From a virus, in IMG/VR virus record IMGVR_UViG_3300034061_003333, positions 1 through 20,586 of that record: a stretch of DNA of 20,586 bases; one strand, 5' to 3'. The translations under genes were made by a program, and so were the position numbers. A model generated the notes under the pieces. That model did not search any database, was not told the origin of the DNA, and saw nothing but the letters and a program-made list of their open reading frames with translations. Shown here one piece after another: positions 18,846 through 20,586 of this stretch; positions within the stretch are counted from its first letter, which is position 1, and every line of letters starts with the position of its first letter.

Positions 18846-19012
18846 TGAACAAGCTGGAACCCATCAAGAAGCTGAACGCGCGCGAGCCAAAGGTGGCCAA
18901 CGGCGGGATGCCAAGCCGCAACAGCGGCACCTACCACAAGGACTGCCACGGCTCGATCCCGGCAAAGCTCGACGTTCGGGCCACCGCCGCCAAGGTGCTC
19001 AAGGGTAAGTAA
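18845..19012 (+). CDS. Small protein upstream of the portal gene
   Basis: This 55-aa protein begins [20 protein letters not shown], then GMPSRNSGTYHKDCHGSIPA, then KLDVRATAAKVLKGK. It is basic and rich in Asn and Gly, with a single Cys and His pair (KDCHG). TGATG and TAATG junctions couple it to its neighbours. I do not recognise a domain. Position suggests a head-assembly or virion role. Confidence 0.75.
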   Translation: MNKLEPIKKLNAREPKVANGGMPSRNSGTYHKDCHGSIPAKLDVRATAAKVLKGK

Positions 19013-20586
19013 TGGCCGCGAACGACGTACAGGCTGCCGGACGCGTCTCCGACAGCGGCGAGGCAGACCGCCTGTCCGTCATGCGCCGGCGCTACACGCT
19101 GGCGCTGTCGGCGTACTCGGACAGCCGTGAAGACGAGCTGGACGACCTGCGCTTCATGGCGGGTAGCCCGGACAATCAATGGCAATGGCCTGCCGACGTG
19201 CTGGCCACCCGTGGGTCGGTGCAGGGCCAAACGATCAACGCCCGCCCCTGCCTGACGATCAACAAGCTGCCGCAACACGTCCGTCAGGTGACGAACGAGC
19301 AGCGCCAGAACCGCCCGACGGGCAAGGTGATCCCGGCCGACGACCGCGCTGACGTGCGCGTGGCTGAGATTTTTGACGGCATGGTCCGGCACATCGAGTA
19401 CATCTCGGACGCCGACGTCGCCTACGACACCGCCTGCGACAACCAAGTCACTTACGGCGAGGGCTACATCCGCCTTCTGACCGAGTACTGCCGCGAAGAC
19501 AGCTTCGACCAGGACATCAAGATCGGGCGCGTCCGCAACGCCTTCTCGGTCTACATGGACCCCACCATCCAGGATCCCTGCGGCTCCGACGCTGAGTGGT
19601 GCTTCATCACCGAGGACGTCAGCAAAGCCGACTACGAGCGGATGTTCCCGGACGCGGCGCCTATCTCAAGCCTCATGACGCAGGGCGTGGGCGACCAAAG
19701 CCTGTCGCAATGGCTGTCGGAGGATATGGTCCGCATCGCGGAGTACTTCTACTACGAGCATGAAGACGCGACGCTGAACCTCTACCCGGACAACATCACG
19801 GCCTTCGCCGGCACGCCGCAGGACAAGGCCCTCAAGGCCATGTTCGGCAAGCCGCTGCGGACCCGCAAGGTGGACCGCAAAAAGTGCAAGTGGATCAAGA
19901 CCAACGGCTTCGAAGTGCTGGAGGAGCGCGACTGGGCCGGCAAGTGGATTCCGGTCGTGCGCGTCGTCGGCAACGAGTTCGAAGTGGACGGCCAGCTCTA
20001 CGTCTCGGGCCTTGTGCGGAATGCCAAGGACGCCCAACGCATGTACAACTATTGGGTCAGCCAGGAGGCCGAGATGCTGGCCCTAGCGCCCAAGGCGCCC
20101 TTCATTGGCTACGGCGGCCAGTTTGAAGGCTACGAAATGCAATGGAAGACGGCCAACACGAATAACTGGCCGTACCTGGAGGTCAACCCGGACGTCACAG
20201 ACGGCGCTGGCGCGGTCCTGCCGCTGCCGCAGCGCGCCCCGCCGCCGCTGGCCCAGACCGGGCTCATCCAGGCCAAGCTGGGGGCCTCTGACGACATCAA
20301 AGCCACCACGGGCCAGTACGACAGCAGCCTCGGCGCCCAAAGCAACGAGCGGTCTGGCAGGGCCATTCTGGCGCGCGAGAAGCAGGGCGACACCGGGACG
20401 TATCACTTCGTCGATAACCTCTCCCGCGCAATCCGCCACGTCACGCGCCAGCTCGTTGATATGATCCCGAAGATCTACGACACCGCCCGCGTGGCCCGCA
20501 TCGTGGGCCTCGACGGCGAGGTTGGCATGGTCCGCATCAACCCAACGCAGCCGGAGCCCGTGAAGGAGATCCGCGACGAGAACGGG
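19012..20586 (+). CDS. P22-type portal protein (3' end outside window)
   Basis: The frame from ATG 19012 stays open for 525 codons to the window edge. It shows the P22-like portal pattern: RRYTLALSAYSDSREDELDD, WPADVLATR then PCLTINKLPQHVRQVTNEQR, QRNRPTGKV-type text, VTYGEGYIRL, then AFSVYMDPTIQDPCGSDAEW. Later come GKWIPVVRVVG, YNYWVSQEAEM, APKAPFI and RSGRAILAREKQGDTGTYHF with DNLSRAIRH. Portals form the dodecameric channel at the capsid vertex through which the terminase pumps DNA. P22-type portals are about 600-750 aa, so some of the C terminus is missing. This type points to podovirus morphology. The ATG overlaps the previous stop (TAATG). Confidence 0.94.
   Translation, partial: MAANDVQAAGRVSDSGEADRLSVMRRRYTLALSAYSDSREDELDDLRFMAGSPDNQWQWPADVLATRGSVQGQTINARPCLTINKLPQHVRQVTNEQRQNRPTGKVIPADDRADVRVAEIFDGMVRHIEYISDADVAYDTACDNQVTYGEGYIRLLTEYCREDSFDQDIKIGRVRNAFSVYMDPTIQDPCGSDAEWCFITEDVSKADYERMFPDAAPISSLMTQGVGDQSLSQWLSEDMVRIAEYFYYEHEDATLNLYPDNITAFAGTPQDKALKAMFGKPLRTRKVDRKKCKWIKTNGFEVLEERDWAGKWIPVVRVVGNEFEVDGQLYVSGLVRNAKDAQRMYNYWVSQEAEMLALAPKAPFIGYGGQFEGYEMQWKTANTNNWPYLEVNPDVTDGAGAVLPLPQRAPPPLAQTGLIQAKLGASDDIKATTGQYDSSLGAQSNERSGRAILAREKQGDTGTYHFVDNLSRAIRHVTRQLVDMIPKIYDTARVARIVGLDGEVGMVRINPTQPEPVKEIRDENG

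Noticed and set aside
1-20586. tRNA genes, integrase, attachment sites, insertion sequences
   Set aside because: Looked for by eye on both strands; no cloverleaf, recombinase motif or terminal inverted repeats with a transposase were seen. A tRNAscan or profile search could still find weak cases.

Overview
The window is a piece of a tailed double-stranded DNA phage, or a prophage of one. It carries terminase, a P22-type portal, an endolysin and a full replication set. It is strongly G+C-rich, genes are packed with 1-4 nt overlaps, and the promoters I can see look sigma70-like. The base composition and the zinc-ribbon and small-protein families fit a G+C-rich proteobacterial host, most likely an alphaproteobacterium; this host guess is inference. 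No integrase, CI-like repressor, tRNA or CRISPR array is visible, so lifestyle cannot be decided from this stretch.

Layout. (1) 1-356, plus strand: C-terminal part of a GH19-type endolysin, the end of a late region that starts outside the window. (2) 3350 to 331, minus strand: a five-gene operon in which every junction is a 4-nt ATGA overlap. It encodes a VRR-NUC nuclease, a small DpdA/TGT-like 7-deazaguanine transglycosylase, a VUT/YhhQ-type queuosine-precursor transporter, an SNF2/DEAD-like helicase and a 65-aa protein. (3) 3416-10497, plus strand: the replication block, with a DUF2800 (RecB/Cas4-like, Fe-S) nuclease, a 216-aa protein, a family A DNA polymerase with 3'-5' exonuclease, and a primase/SF3 helicase. 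Two lower-G+C HNH endonuclease genes flank the 216-aa gene. (4) 15130 to 10481, minus strand: about 20 very small genes, including a MarR-type regulator, a zinc-ribbon protein and three membrane micropeptides. (5) 15131-15911: the only large non-coding stretch, with a 20% G+C tract, palindromes, a TGCCGAGAC iteron array, a 32-bp operator-like palindrome and a strong rightward promoter. (6) 15912 to the end, plus strand: small and large terminase, a decoration-like protein, four small (mostly basic) proteins, and the portal gene, which runs off the window.

How it works together. The 15131-15911 region looks like the control hub and candidate replication origin, set between the leftward early genes and the rightward packaging and structural genes. 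The primase-helicase, polymerase and DUF2800 nuclease would replicate and process the genome. The MarR protein is the only obvious DNA-binding regulator and is a candidate ligand for one of the palindromes.

The most interesting system is the DpdA-like enzyme coupled directly to a queuosine-precursor transporter. No preQ0 biosynthesis gene (FolE, QueD, QueE, QueC) is present in the window. This suggests a salvage-only route: the phage imports a host-environment 7-deazaguanine and swaps it into its DNA, probably to evade restriction. The two family calls rest on sequence motifs; the salvage model is inference.
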